The notes under the pieces were generated by a model that saw only the letters and a program-made list of their open reading frames with translations, was not told the DNA's origin and ran no database searches. The translations under genes were made by a program, and so were the position numbers. Shown in pieces: positions 6,601-7,397 of a DNA stretch of 7,397 nt (its first letter is position 1; each line of letters starts with the position of its first letter). The stretch covers positions 1 to 7,397 of the forward strand of contig DAOVUK010000144.1 in NCBI GenBank assembly GCA_030632625.1. The letters are read 5' to 3'. This DNA is from Gammaproteobacteria bacterium. GTDB taxonomy: Bacteria; Pseudomonadota; Gammaproteobacteria; GRL18.

Positions 6601-7386
6601 TTATATATTCTGAGTAATATATTGAAGCATTTGATCCGCTGTCGACAAAGATTTGGAATTCATTTCAAAGGTTCTTTGAGTTTCAATCAGATTCACCAGC
6701 TCTTCTACTGTATTGACATTAGAACTTTCCAGAAAGCCCTGTAATAAGCTTCCCCGGTTATCTTCAGCAGGCGTTCCTGTTGTGGGAGAGCCGCTGGAAA
6801 CCGTTTCCAGAAATTGATTATCGCCAATTGGCATTAAACCCGGTGGATTAATAAATGAAGCAGTTTCAATTGTGCCGACATTAGTCGGTGTCGTATTTCC
6901 CGGCTCTAAAGCACTGACTGTTCCATCAATGCCAATGGTCGCAGACAATGTTTGCTCAGGCAGGGTGATTGCAGGTTCCATCAGCATACCATCAGAAGTC
7001 ACGATTCTTCCCTGTTCATCAATCTGAAACGAACCATCCCGGGTATAGCCAATATCACCATTGGGTCTGAGTATCTGGAAATAGCCATCTCCCTGGATGG
7101 CTAAATCCAATGAATTTCCAGTCTGAATAATATTGCCCTGCATATGCATTTTTTGTGTCGCCGCAACTCGTACACCGGTACCCAGCATCAAACCTGAAGG
7201 CAAAACCGTATCCTGGGTAGCCTGAGCACCGGGTTGTCTGATATTTTGATAGATTAAGTCCTGAAAAACAGCGCGATCTTTTTTAAATCCTGTGGTGCTG
7301 GCATTGGCCAGGTTATTAGAGACGACCTGAAGACGGGTTTGTTGTGCGTCTAATCCTGTTTTTGCGACCCATAGTGCTGGATTCAT
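6601..7386 (-). CDS. flgG: Flagellar distal rod protein FlgG
   Basis: FlgG polymerises into the distal rod, the drive shaft that crosses the periplasm and on which the P- and L-rings sit. The product is 261 residues, against 260 in E. coli. The N-terminal helix has the rod/hook signature VVSNNLANASTTGFKKDRAV (21-40). The FlgG-specific insertion YQNIRQPGAQATQDTVLP occupies residues 46-63, as in Salmonella FlgG, where it keeps the rod straight and rigid. IQGDGYFQI and YTRDGSFQID follow, and the C-terminal helix has SSNVNTVEELVNLIETQR and STADQMLQYITQ. These features separate it from FlgF and FlgE. There is no signal peptide, since it is exported by the flagellar type III system. The ATG has GGGAG 6 nt upstream, at the very edge of the window, so the preceding gene (expected flgF) is not visible. 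Confidence 0.98.
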   Translation of the reverse strand: MNPALWVAKTGLDAQQTRLQVVSNNLANASTTGFKKDRAVFQDLIYQNIRQPGAQATQDTVLPSGLMLGTGVRVAATQKMHMQGNIIQTGNSLDLAIQGDGYFQILRPNGDIGYTRDGSFQIDEQGRIVTSDGMLMEPAITLPEQTLSATIGIDGTVSALEPGNTTPTNVGTIETASFINPPGLMPIGDNQFLETVSSGSPTTGTPAEDNRGSLLQGFLESSNVNTVEELVNLIETQRTFEMNSKSLSTADQMLQYITQNI

Positions 7387-7397
7387 TTTATTCTCCC

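Noticed and set aside
1..7397. CRISPR arrays, tRNA or rRNA genes, insertion sequences, toxin-antitoxin or defence genes
   Set aside because: None seen: coding density is high, all main frames belong to flagellar genes or the sialidase-like fragment, and no regularly spaced repeats were noticed.

Overview
This window is the distal half of a flagellar rod, ring and hook-filament junction gene cluster, followed by the tail of an unrelated sialidase-like gene. All six flagellar genes lie on the minus strand. In transcription order (right to left) they are flgG, flgH, flgI, flgJ, flgK and flgL. Each is intact and recognisable from conserved family motifs. The gene order, the L- and P-rings, and a two-domain FlgJ (rod-cap domain plus muramidase domain) point to a Gram-negative proteobacterium, most likely a gammaproteobacterium. 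The base composition is moderately AT-rich by eye. Genus cannot be named from this sequence.

Layout by position: 1-320 (+) is the C-terminal 105 residues of a BNR/Asp-box sialidase-superfamily protein that begins outside the window. It converges on flgL, with 29 bases between the stop codons. flgL (350-1303), flgK (1338-3434), flgJ (3523-4572), flgI (4583-5683), flgH (5845-6576) and flgG (6601-7386) follow. Most gaps are short (10-34 nt), as in an operon. Two are larger: 88 nt before flgK and 161 nt before flgI. The FlgG ribosome-binding site sits at the very right edge, so flgF and earlier genes presumably lie beyond it.

The products act together in flagellar assembly. FlgG builds the distal rod, FlgJ caps the rod and cuts peptidoglycan, FlgI forms the periplasmic P-ring, FlgH forms the outer-membrane L-ring, and FlgK and FlgL form the junction between hook and filament.

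The most interesting part is the flgH-flgI gap. It holds a minus-strand sigma-54 (RpoN) promoter with an essentially consensus -24/-12 core at 5760-5777, pointing at flgI. Just upstream of it is a perfect 28-bp palindrome (5787-5814) that does not look like a normal intrinsic terminator. Together they suggest that the apparently continuous operon is split into flgGH-type and flgIJKL-type transcription units. No new defence or mobile system was found. The remaining points concern start-site choice, a cysteine-free FlgI, an enlarged FlgK and a weak possible sigma-28 site before flgK.
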